The translations under genes and the position numbers were made by a program. Shown here piece after piece: positions 1 through 12,900 of a stretch of 64,000 nucleotides of DNA (the first letter of the stretch is position 1; each line of letters opens with the position of its first letter). Under the pieces are notes generated by a model. That model was given only the letters and a program-made list of their open reading frames with translations. It was not told the origin of the DNA and made no database searches. Source of the stretch: Ectocarpus siliculosus (taxonomy: Eukaryota; Sar; Phaeophyceae; Ectocarpales; Ectocarpaceae); assembly GCA_000310025.1 (NCBI GenBank), contig FN648512.1, positions 62,001 through 126,000 of the forward strand, given 5' to 3'.

Positions 1-989
1 CGGATATTTAGCTGGCAGCTCCGCACAGCAATAATAGCAGTACCCAAGCGAATCCCCAGCAGCTGATCGAACACAGACCTACACGCGCTCGAGTCTTCCG
101 GGTTTAGTGTCTGCTAAGCTATCCATGAAAGACCGAGAGCGCGCGCGAGAGAGGGCGCGCACATGGCTGATGTGTGTGTTCATGCGCAGCGAGATGCGGA
201 GGAATCAAGCCATTCGGCCTTCCAAGTGGTTGGCACACAGTCATTGGGCGAGCAGAAAGTAATGTTCCACGACTGCAACCGAAAGCAACCGGAGAACCAC
301 TACCTAGCAGAACTCTAGACTGAAAAGCAAGGAACTGGTGGTGCCATACTACTGCCACGCTTACCTTCGACATGTCTTCTTACACGCATACAGCGCACAA
401 CCTGTGCACCTCACGGTGAGGTGAGGTCATGTTCAACTTGGAGTTGGCGATACAGCAGCAGCAATGCACATTGGAGGCTCTCTCGACGCATCGATCTACA
501 TCGATCGGACCTACCGCTGCCGCCGCCGCGTCGAGGATCCTCCCGAAAGCCGCTTCCTCGTCTTGTTTGTGGTCTTGGGGAAGGAGCTGTGGTTGGGTTG
601 GTTGTCAACATTCCGCACGAGGGGCTCCGCAGAATGAGGCGTTGCAACGTACAGCGTACGTACGTACCCCGCTGCCTGAGTACGTACTCGCACGCGCGAG
701 GTTTGGTGCCGGTTGAGGTTTTGAAACGTCATCACATGAAAGATGAGGGTTGGGCACCGCGCCTCCGCTAGACCGCGACTCTAAATCAAATGATTGGTAG
801 TGGTCCCGCTGCTACTCTGCTGCTGCGTATGGCATACACCCAGACCTGTTTGGAGAAACTACTGTTATCCCCAACCACACGATTATCCTGCGAAGTTTCC
901 CTCACAGAGCAGACAACCCTCACCAGAGAAGAAGACATGATCCACACGGGATGATGCTGGCGAGAGCCAGCAACCAAACCCCTGCCGCC
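1..989. other. 5' flank, no gene supported
   Basis: No reading frame here shows a recognisable domain or a consistent exon structure. It holds a short TACG-type repeat near 655-690. The region probably contains the promoter and 5' UTR of the LRR-IQ gene that starts near 990, but no core promoter element could be identified. Confidence 0.4.
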
Positions 990-3900
990 ATGACGTCCAT
1001 GTCAATAGCCGATCCCGATGTCACCAGCTTGGAAGATGTGCAAAGAGAGCTGGATGCAATCAAGGCTGAGCGCAGACGCCGACAGCGAGCGCTGTACGAT
1101 GGAACCCTAGCTGGGGCTTCTCGTGTGACGACAAAAATGCCGGCTACCTCCTCCAAGGTTCGATTCCCCGCCGCGGCGCGCACTGTAATATGGGCAAACG
1201 CGCTCCACCGAAAAGAAAAGGGGGAGGAGGGAATGCTGCCCTACGAACCAGAGGCTTGCGCCCCTTTTCAGCTGCTGACGATGGCCTACGTGCCCTGGTC
1301 GGACGGGCGCCTCGGTCCTTCCCCGGGCCACTTCATGGGCAGCCCCGTCGAAGCGCTCGATTTGAGCCCGTGGGATATATCATTCGCAGGGCAAATAGAC
1401 GCCTTATGGAGGGCAAACAGGCGAGCTTGTATGGCATGAACATTGGTGATGTATGAGCATACGAAGCCCTGGCAGCACACAACTCGGTTGTGTAAGGCCG
1501 TGTGTCTGAACTCTGGTCTTGTTTGCGCTGAGGTTGTTGGAAGGACAAAACATTTCACGGGCACTGATGGACCTCCATGCGACCGTCTGAAGCACTGTGC
1601 AGGACCGCATCCCGACTTCTCGATCATGTCTTTGGTGTCTTGTTAAAAAAATATCGGGACCGGAACACATGTTTCTATGTGTGCATGCTCGTCTGGACAC
1701 TCGAATTCGGTCCGTATCCGCTACAGATAGACAGTAGTTGCGCGAATGTTTGGAGTCACTACAGTACTACTGTATGTATCGTACAACGTGCTTGCAGTAT
1801 CGGCTTCGTTCGGAACCTGCAGTACAGCTCGAGTTGTGTCCCCGGTATTTTCTTCTCGTGTGTGCAAGTGTGTGATACGAAGGATATTCTTTTTGCTTTC
1901 TTCACAACAGCAGTTACTCAACCTTCGAACTGCTTGCAGTCTACTTAATTTACATGCATGGTACTCAGAGTCTTGCGGCAAGACACTGGCGGCATATCTT
2001 CACAAACGGCGGATTGTTCTCTCTTCTCATGTGTGCACCAGTCACACCAAACCTCTCTCGTTTGGGCGGGAAGCATTGAGGTTATAACAATTATTGATGC
2101 GTGCGATTGAATGGAATGCGATTGACATATCTGATTTGTCTTTTGGCTGAGTACTACAGTATATTACTTACAGCATCGGGTGGGTAAAAAGCTTTTCACA
2201 TGAAGTGCGGGACGTACAAGCTGCGAGGTCGACCAACCTAACGAATTCGCGCCCACGACCTCCCAGTTAGAAGAATTGGTTAAGCTTCAGTGATGCATCA
2301 AACAAATCAGTACTTCGAATTTTTCACCGCACCTGACGGGTATGTTCTTGCACGGGGGCACCTAAAATACCCATGAGCAATCAGGTGCCTTCGGACGCTA
2401 AAGCTATCCGGGAGGAATTTGGGGCCTAACCAAGAGGAGGTTCTGCAGGCCCTGTCCCGGGTGGGTGAGCAGCTTACAAGCCTCGAGATCACCAACTGCT
2501 CTGGCGTGACACCGGGCGCGCTGGGGATCCTTCTACACGGAGTCGGCCGGCAGCTTGTCACTCTGGACCTCTCTGGGTGTCTGGACATGGGGGACGAGTA
2601 AGCTATTGTATTCTCGAAACCGCCACACGCGAGTGATGTTACCGAGATAAAGAACTCATCGCGATTGGTGTTATTGGTGTTTATATGCTGTACAGTACAC
2701 ATGTACAACCTGAAACGTGACTTAGGTAGGTTGATCAGCTCACTATTTATCGTGGGTACTGCCATCTGGACTGGCGAGAGCAAGAGCTGAAACAGTCCAA
2801 GAACACATTCATGCGACTGATTGGAATTCGCGTAATTGAAGCCTCGGGCCTTGTGGGCAGATGCAAACCCATGACGTCGGTGCACGCGACGAATTCACAA
2901 GTTCTATGAAGTTGTCATGTGCTGTGAAGCACCAAGCGCGCATTTTTACCGTTTCCGCGCCATGAAGCTCAGTAGAAATTCCCTCGCCGACATGCACCCT
3001 CTCTTCGTTCCTCTACTCGTGCCCCTCGTAGTCACGTTGCCGAAGTGACCCGCGGTTGCCCGGCTTTGTTGAGCCTTGACCTGTCTTCATGCATGGGACT
3101 CACAGACCAAGGCAAGTCAATATATGATAAAAGGGGGGCATGGGGGCTGGGTTCTGAGGTGGGAGAGGGGGTACTCTGGGAAGGGTTTCGTCTCTACCTC
3201 TGTTCTAGGTTGTTTTCTGAAAAAAGACAGGTTGGTACATCACAGAGCTTGTCCCTGGAAAAAACTCCTGGGGGCGGTGGAGGTACATGCCGACAATCGC
3301 CTTTCCCGCAAGCGACTGACCACAACCTTTTGTTGAACCGGGGTGGAGACGGGTGTTGTGGTGATGTCTCAGCCGCCGACCACGTAGTTACCTTCCTCGA
3401 AATGGAGAGCCCGTCCTGGTTCACTTTATCTAAGCTTGCCCCCGAAACACACATTGTTCTTCCGCGATGCGCAATCTGTCACGGAGTCGGGCTGGACAGC
3501 TTAACGAGGACGGGAATTGTAGAGAACCGTTCGTCGACAAATTCCCCGGGGAACTTAGCATACTACTGTGCTTTCGTTGTTTCTGACGGGTATGTAGCAG
3601 ACGTTTCGCACGTGTTCGTGCACCGAAACACAAACCAATTGTGGGGGGACTTTCTCTGTCTTTGCGGATACATGCGTACGCCTGTTTCATCCGAAGGCAG
3701 GCCGCAAATGAGTGAGCGGCCACCTCCAACACCCCCCTGATTTTGCTCGATGCAGGTCTGTCTGCGGCCACGTCCAAGGACGGACTCTCGTGCCTGAAAC
3801 GGCTGCTTGTCTCAGATTGTCCGGGTGTTGGGGACCTTGGTCTTCGAGCAGTCCTGGATGGGTGTGCCGCTCTCCAAGAACTCTCAGCGGGTGGCTGCGA

Positions 3901-6900
3901 CCGGGTACGATCAATGCAAAACGAAGCCGCGCGAGTACTGTGTCAGGGATATTTACATGTCCGTGTAGACAGTAGTCAAGTTCTATAGCAGGGCAGAAAC
4001 CACATTCTGTGTGACAATGTCCCCGTACGGGACTGTCAGCGAACGGTCGGAATAGTGCTCGGGGGAACCCCACCGTAGCCGGTTGACTATCCGGGGTCCC
4101 CGACAGTAAACGTTGTTTCTGCTGTTTCTAGGGATTGAGAGCCTCTCTCTCTTCGACTCTCATCTTCTACCATCAAAACCTGGTGCGGGGGTCAGCCTGT
4201 ATTAACGACATTAACGACATCTTGTATCCCATCGTTCCGAGGGTCACCGAGGTGTGTAGCAGCATTCAGCAGTGTTCTACCTCTCGCATTCACCAGGCTG
4301 TCTTGCTTTTCAGCGCGCACCTGGTGTAAGTTCTCGCGAGCGATTTAGCCCGACGCGCTACCGCTGTAAGCTTATCACCATGACGCTGGCACACCATCTT
4401 GGCGGTGGTAGGAGCCATTGAATAAAGAGGGTTTAAGCATGTTTAGTCTTGATTGCCGCTCGGATACGGACTGTCCAACGACAAAGTGATAGAGCTACAA
4501 CAGTAGGAAGGCTCGTCGTGGCCCATTTGTTGAGATCCTCGGGGGATGGAGGAGGGGAGGGAGGGGTGATTTGTGACCGCCTATCTGCAAATATCGAGTA
4601 ATCGGCAGTCTTCGCCGAACGATGGCTTCGAGCAACAAAAATGGATATTGAAGACACAATTTTCCTTCCGCTGTAAGGCTTCGCGTGTTTGAGACATGAT
4701 ACACTATTCGGAGATGTTAGAAACGTCTGTTCAAAATAGCCTACGCGGTTATAACTTTCATGTCGGTGACACATCCAGGCCGTGTACCATGTTTACGAAC
4801 GTCCGTTCCAGGTTACGGGGAGGGTCTTCCTTGGAGAAATGTTCGCAGGCGGGGTGGCAACTGCCCCAGTGCGCGGCCTCAAGCTGCTAGAGCTTCCTGA
4901 TTGCCAGCAGTTACACCCGTCGGCGTTGGAGTGGATAGCCGCGGGATGTTCGGACCTCCGCTCTCTCGTTGTTTCGGGATGCATGTCGACAAACCCAGAG
5001 GGTGTTGAACTTCTGGCTGCAAGTCGCCCAGACCTGCTCCGACTAGGCTTGGCGGGATGCGTGGGACTCGGCGGGTCGACTGCGCTTTCGTTCGTTGCTG
5101 ACCGAAGTGGTCGGTACCTCCAACACTTAGATATCTCCGACATTCCAGCAACAGCAGCTTCTGTCGTGGGGAAGTTTCTCAGGAACTGCGGGAAGCTAGA
5201 GTTTGTCGATCTCAGCGGGCTCGTAAAAGTGGACGAATCCTCGTTTCATGGTCTGGGGGGAGGGGGTGGAAAATCTGTTGATGGTGATGGTGACACGAGT
5301 GTTGCCGACCCTCGCGGCCGGACAGACCAGGCCAAGCACAACAGCTCCGCGGAAATGGGCATCAACCCTGCAAGGGAACTAAACGGCAAGGGGTCCATGA
5401 CTAGCGAGGCCCCTGCTCTGCCGCACCTACGGGCGGCGCGTATGCTCCGACTCCCGGGCCTCGACAACGCCTCCGTGGTACGATTTGCGAACGCCTGTCC
5501 CTCCCTTGAGGAACTCCTCCTGTCCGACAGCCGAATGGTCACGGGCGCATGCTTGGCGCCCTTGGCTTCCCTCTGCCCCCTGCTACGATCGCTGGGGCTG
5601 GATCGCTGCAGCGCCGCCTCCGACGAGCCTGCCCTAGCTGACGCTTGCAGGCGCCTCCCGGGTCTGGAACGCCTAGCTGTCGCGATGGGGGACGGGAATC
5701 GCAGCCGATTCATGACGGATGCTGATCACCCTGGCAATAGCGGGCACGCCCGTGGCGGCGGTCGCAGTGGTGGGAGTAGCGGGCAGCACAACACGCCGCA
5801 CGCACCGTCGAGGCGAGCTCCTTACGGCGGCCTGCTAGACTGTTCGGTTTCTTCATCTACGGTCTTTTCTTCTTCTTCGGCTGCCGGTACGAGGACTATG
5901 CGGGGCAGCAACCTGGCATTTACAGGAGGTGTTCTGCTCGAGGCGGCGTCGCGCCACTGCCCCCGATTGACGACGCTCGGACTGGAGGGCCATGAACAGC
6001 TCAATTTCTCGTCGGAGCATTCCCCTGCCGAGGCGTTCCCTTGCCTAACAGAGCTGAGACTGGTGGGTTGTACGGCCGTAAACGACACCGGCTTGGTAGC
6101 GCTCTTGAAAGCATGCCCCCGTGTTCGGTCGCTGTCCCTCATAGGCTCTGGAGTCACCCAGGACGCCCTCGTGAAGCATTCGGCATCATCGGTAATGGTG
6201 AGCCAATCAATCGCGGAGGTGTTGCCTCCTGTGCCATTCTCCTCCGCGTTGGCAGACGGAGATTCTCGTTTTACGGCGACTTCCTCCCGTCGCACACGTA
6301 CGGCGGAATCGACCGGGTCACCGGCGCAATTTGTCACCGCTCCTCCGACACCGCCACCCCCCAAGCAAGGTTACCGGCAGCTTCAAACCATGGAAAGCAG
6401 CACATCGATGCAACAGGCATCCGACCTGGCAGGGGGTAGCTGCACTAGCAGCAGCCAGAGTAAGCACAGGGTGGGGCAGGAGAATGGTGGAAGCGCACTG
6501 GCTGCGGGGTTAAGGCCGGCCCCGCACCACAAGCTGCACCTGGCTGCGGCGGCGGTGGTTTCGAGGTTTGACGAAGAGCAGCGGGCACTAGAAACCCTCG
6601 GGCGCGCCCTCCGGCACTTCAGAGACCGTCGGGCTCGTGCGCTCATGTCAAGCGCGAGGAAGATTTGTCGACGGATGCTGGCGTATAGATTCAAGAGCAA
6701 CACCGGTCGGCCGGACAAGGTGAGTTGGTTACTCCGTTAATACGACAGAGCATCTCGGGAGCAGCCATCATCATCCGAACACCTCTGTTTTCGCTCCAGA
6801 TACTGATCGGCTTGGGTACTACCCGCGAAGCTTGTCTCACGCGGAGGTGTCACGGAGGTAACCTTCGCATGACCCAGGGAACGACTTACAGGAACCAATA

Positions 6901-9900
6901 CATCTCACCGACACAGTGCATGGATAACGTACAGACATGTTAGACTCCCATGTAACAAACGCTACGTCAACCAGATGCGCTTGGAGCTGGCGAAAAAAGC
7001 GGCGAAATCGATCCAGGGGTTGGTCCGAGAGCACCACTCGCGTAAGCGAGACGCCCACGCCGCCAAGATTCAATCGCTGTGGAGACGGTACACAGCACGG
7101 TAGGTTATCAGAATTTGTCGGTCTGTTGGTGGAAATATATTTACCACCGGTGCGGCACGTAGATATAATTTTGAGGTACTTTGAAAGCCTAGGATGTACT
7201 CTGCGAGCAGCTACACTACGCAAAACGTGGGACCGATACCTGATCGTTTATTCGACATGAGCTGGTGAGTTCCTTTGCATCTATCTCTATCTGCCATCGT
7301 ATCAATGTATCTTCGTATTAACAGCAGTCACCGAGGTGTTAACGCTTGTACTCGACATAGAAATACTGAACGTGCCAATTGTCGCCTGCGATGTGGTGTG
7401 ATCGTTCGACTATCACGAAATTTGTCCACCATCAACCTTCTCAGGAACCTGACTGAGGGATGCTCGAGCGTAATCTCCTGCGTCCTACAAAGCCCGTAAA
7501 CTAGACGCTCTGATATACATGTGTCTGCCATCAACCTTTCCAATACCTAACTCTTCCTTGATCGATTTGATCGATCGTTCCCAAAGGTGTATGTTCGTGC
7601 ACCAGCTGCGGTTGCGGCGTGCCGCTATCGGGTTTCAGTTGCTGTGGAGAGGGTACTTCGTCCGGACGCGGTATCGGGTCCGAGAGAAGGTTCGGGCGAA
7701 AGTTTTATCCGGAGACCTGCCTAGAGATGCTTCATCCTCGGGAGCGAACACCCCAAGCGGTATTGGGATTGTTGTTCTTGCGTTGACACCGCAGGGTCCC
7801 CGCCGAAAGCAGTTCTGTGTTTTGTCCTCCCCAGTTCGATTGCCACGAGTTCATCTTCCACATTTTACTTTGGAGCAGGAAGGACGTTTTCCTTCTAGTA
7901 TGACGTGCCATGTAATGCGGTTCGCTGACAGACGCTTGTTTCGTTTCAAGTCATCGCTCCATGTACCATAGCTTGTTTCCCAGTGAGCTTGAAATGAATA
8001 CTCTCTCGAACACTTTTTTTTTCTGCTTGATTATATACCAGCTCCCAGGGCCAAAACAGAAACATTTTCAATGACGTCATACTTCAATGCCTAGCGACCA
8101 CCAAGACACGTACTTGGTCGAAGCTGACTCTGCGTGCAGCATGTCGATCACAACCTTCCTTCCGTGACCATTCTAGGGTTAGGGTAAGCACCGTTTTCTT
8201 CTTCTTCGGCCGCTGACGTTGTCGTTGTCGATTTCTTTTTTGTTTTTGGTTCGTCAGATCCAGGAACTTAAGCTGGCCAAGAGAGCGATTGGCAAGCAGT
8301 GGTTCAAGGCTGCTGCTGCTGCCAGGGACGCCGACAAAGACCCCGACAAGATTGCAGCCGAGAAGGTAGTAGTCAAGCCGTTGGGATACATGTTTGTTGT
8401 TGAGCCGCGACCAATAGACGTGTTTTGCCGCCGGCGGAGAACGCCATCCCATCCCACTGCACTATGTCCATGAAGGTGCAGCAAGAAAACGTGTCGGAGA
8501 AGAGCTGTTCACGGGCTTCCTGGCACAAAGTACACCCGTATGCCGAGACCCACACCACGAAAAAGTGACGCTGTGTGAAACACAGGGATGCGCTACAACT
8601 TGTGCAGAGGCCATGGGGTACGTGTAAGCGCACACCCTCACGGACCCATCCACCAACCCGTCTTGATCCCAAAATACATCCTCCCTCCAGCCATTTTCGT
8701 AGACCGAGTGCCAAACAGGCCGAGTTTGGTCGACGAGACTATGGCTCTGACAACGACCCCCAACCAAAACCTGTATCCTGCAACTATTAAATACGCCACG
8801 CCCTGAAGCGGCGGCGCGAAGAGATACGGGTCGGCGTCGAGCAATGTGCCTCGTTCGTGAGGGGGGAGCGACGACGCCTGGGTGCCGTTGCGATGCTGAA
8901 AAATCAGGCGATCCTTGAAGACGAACAAGTGGTTAACTTCGGTGCTATGCCGCCGGCCCCCACGCGCAAGATTGTTCCAGGTGTCAACTGTTCACGCCAA
9001 TTGCACTGGTTTCATGTGCTGGCTTTTCCACCACAATGTCGCACGCTTCAATTTTTGTAGTACAAGGAACACGGATGTGGATGGCTAGGATTGCCGCGGC
9101 GAGTACGTTTGAGCGGCTTTGTAGGTCGCCAAAGAAGGAAAACATAGCAACGGTGCCGGCTTCCCACCGGTTGAGGTAGTCCCAGTCTTGGCTGCTACTT
9201 TAGCGCCCGATTGTCGTTGCTTTGCTGAACCTCTAGTCAATGCCCGCAAGCAGATCGAACTTTTCCCAATCTCGAACCCATGTTCTCAGGGCCGTTCGAC
9301 ATCCACCCAAAGGCGAAACGCCTTCGCGATGGTCGCGAGGTCCCTTTCGACGGGGAAGCTGACTTCGTGCGCCCCCCCCCCGCCCAAGCAAAGGGGTCCT
9401 CCCCTTCACTATCCGCGACGACAAAGACGAGCTTGCGGGAGGTGGAGAGGGTCACCGCTTTCAAGGGCGACACAGCGGTCAAGGACCCACCCGACTTCGA
9501 CGTTTTTCGGAAAGGGCCCGGCGAGCTCTGGGGCGAAGACGAGGAGGGGGCCGCAGCGGCGAAGGTCAGCAAGCACCACCACTCATTTCGCTCCCAATAG
9601 CCAGGCACGCTTAACGCCTGTGCTGCCTCTTCCTCAGCCCCGTCCCCACCCCTTCCCGACGATATTCTTACACCCGCTATTCCGACAACCAAAGAAAAAG
9701 CGAAGGCCCGGCCAAAATAACCCAAGCGATTTTAACCTGCCATCGGAGGCCCAAACAAAACAAAAACAAATTATTGTTTCCACCCTAGGGCCACATCTTC
9801 GTATAGTTCTATATTTCCCTCATGGTTGGCATTCTGTGGGGAAACCGTATGGGTGGCACTCTTTCCGTGCCTGTGTCAGGTTGCGGCGGACAGAGCCTCG

Positions 9901-12900
9901 GAGGCGATGAGGGCGGCAGGTTCCGGGAGTAGCAAGGAGAGAATCCTCTGCTTTCACTGCAAGAAGCGGTTCGCTTCGGTGTCATGCACCGAGTGTCGAA
10001 GTGGCTACTGCCACAGGTTAGTCCGTGGGTGGGTGGCTGGATAGGCGACTGGCTTGATGGAGGGGTCAGTCGATAGTTGTCACTCAAGATATCTCGCGCT
10101 ATGCTTCTTACAGGATTCATCTTGTTGTTACGCTTGTTTTAATCGTGGAAACGATTTCTTGCCTCACGACGACAATGTGCAGTGTATGTCAGGATGTGCT
10201 CTGAAGCAAATTTATCCTTGAACAACAGGTACGCAAAGTAGAGGGGGAACCAAATGAGAACGGTTCCAATAGTGGTACTCTCCGCTGGACGTCCTCTGAA
10301 GCTCCATTATCCTTGAATACAGAGGGTGGGCCAAAGGAACACTGTTCCGAACGTGCTTGGACGTACGTACAGGTGTTCCACGCATGTCCACTCTCAACCT
10401 GGCCGTCTTGGCCACGACTTGGTACCGTTCCAACGCCCGGAGAAGACAACCAACGCTTCGGAGAGAGGGTTGGACGGCGGCGGGAAAAGGGGTGATGCCA
10501 AGAAGGCCAAGCGGGCAGCCAGGAGCCTGCCCGACTGCGCCAGGCGGGCAGAGAGTTGCCTCAAGAGCATGGCACTCTTGAAGCACAAAGTAAGTCTCAG
10601 TGTCGATATTTGCGAGACAATGTGGATATTCGCCTTCCCGTGCCTGCTGACCGATCGTTCAGATGCAACTCGAAGCTCTTACGAAATTCGAATGAACTCC
10701 CCCCTCGCCTCCGTAGCTTCGCGCTTTATTGATCCCTCACTCCGCGCAAAGGGGATGATCGCACCACGTTGTGCTAAATTGGTCAAGCACCTTCGAGGTA
10801 GTTATACAGTGCATATAACTGTCTCTGGAGGTGAAAGCACCAGAAAAAAAATAACTCATACGCAGCTGCCATCCGTACGCAAGGAAGTAAGCACAAGATG
10901 CTGAATACCCTTCGCAGGATGCAGCGCACCCTTCACGCGACTCGCCGAGTACCTGACGGTGCTTCGCGCTTGGTGATGTGAGAGCCTGGTCCGGTGAAAT
11001 CCCGGCGTGCTCCGTCCCGGCTTTGTAGTCATGCGAGGTCAATGGTCGAACGAATACGGCATGCGCGGCTATGAGTGCACACCCACCTCCGTAGCTTCGT
11101 TTTCCGGTATGATTCACCGTGGCTATCGGCGAGGCGTTTCCAGGCGTTACACACGTTTTGTTCGCTGCTTCCTTTTGGGCGGTCCAGGAAATGATCAGGG
11201 CTGACGAGAACAGGGTTAAGATGAAGGCCAAAGACCGCAAAGAGATGGAAGAGGCCCAAGAGAGAGACAGAAGGGCACAGGAGGAGTACAATCGTGCCTC
11301 CACCGAGGAAAAAAACGCCGCAACAACTGTAAGCACCGGTTGAGGTTTGTCGCAGCGATCCCCAAGTGACGATGGAACTTTGACCTTGCCCTTTGGGCAG
11401 CGACACAGCATTTTTGGGAATACACAAGCAACGATGAATTTCGACGATACCCTGCGGGCAGCGATGCAGGAGAGTGCGGTATGGCACGCCGGTAGTTGTT
11501 TATGTTGCGTGAGCCAACATGTTATCATAGTTGTCAATGTTGAAATATAGTGGCCGCCTCGGTACGTGCCGAACAAGGCGCAGAAAACGTCAGCGACAGC
11601 ACGCCAATAGCAGCAGCTCTCCCGTTTCCACCAACCCCTAGTCTTTCCCTTCCGGAAAATCTTTTCAACCCTTTCGGAATACCCAACGTCCACCGGGCAG
11701 GTCCAAAACGCTTGCAAGGGCCTCATGAGAAAGCTTCTGCTCAAACGGGAATCTGATATACGCCGGCGCGCTCAAGAAGAAGACTCCAAGCTCAAGCTCA
11801 AGGTGAGGCACGCTGGATTCATTAGCTAAAGCGGTGGCTCGCCACGACGCGCAGGGAGGGAGGGAGGGAGTTAGAGAGAGAGGGGGGGAGGACACAGAGA
11901 GAGAACGTAACGAGCCCCGACATCGACCGATCACATGCTATTTCCAGGCAACCCAACGTCCAACACCGGTTGGGTTTACTATCAGGTGTCCTGTAGGGCC
12001 TCGCTTTTGCCAAAACCAGCATGTACCGATTTCCTCGATTCAAGTCGCGAAAGAAGAACCGTTCTACTCTCGCGTTTCGCTCTGTACATGTACGTATTTG
12101 TAGATACTGAACGCGAGCAACCACCTGGCGTTGTTACTCCTCTGCAGGAGACGGTAACACGAGTCCAAGCGCTGTACAGGGGCTTCTCCGTCCGACACTT
12201 TCTGAAAGAGTCGGCGGCCAGTGTTGGCGAGACGAACGCGGGCTTGGCGGCAGTACTCCCCGAGGGTGTACGCCCAATTCTCCCCGGAATGTCGCGAGAC
12301 AAGACGGCGGCGGCGGCGAGGGCGAGGCGAGACTGTACCTTCCGGCGACGGTGGGAAAGGGAAGCGGCCATATCGAAAATGATACACCTCGAAGAGGAGT
12401 CGACCAGGTACGGTACAAGAATATCACTTCGTCTGTCGGGCTACATGTAGTCTCCAACTTTGAGAAGCTCGACCGCCGCGAAGTGTTCCTAGGCCCGCCC
12501 CGTACACGTTTTGATCGTGCTTGCCTTCTCTTCGGCTGGGCCACAGGACGTTTGCGTCGGACGTCCGGTGGGCGGTCGAGAACCACACAATGCTGCGAGT
12601 GAAGAGCAACTTGCTCAAGACCCGACGAGGGGCCGCGAGGTCAGCGTGGACCCGTCTTCAGGCAAGAACAGGAAGACACGAGCCCCCTATCGTTGCTAGT
12701 CTAGTTTTGAGCTCGGCGTTGGTAACATAGAATGTCCTTGGGCCGTCTTTACGACAGATACGCAAGAAAATCCTCTTGCCACGCAGTCGTGGTCCGAATC
12801 AAGCTAGTAGAACTTCACCGCAGTGAATGGAAGACCATTGAAGTACGACCCTGTGAGCCAGGATGACCTTCAGAAGATAACAGTAGTATTCTACTTCCGC

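Noticed and set aside
1160-1185. B-box-like GGTTCGATTCC near 1157, considered as a tRNA gene
   Set aside because: The flanking bases do not form a T stem, and no A-box lies at the right distance. It falls inside the proposed first exon.
8168-8186. AGGGTTAGGG near 8175 as telomere-like repeat
   Set aside because: Fewer than two full units; a chance match within an intron.
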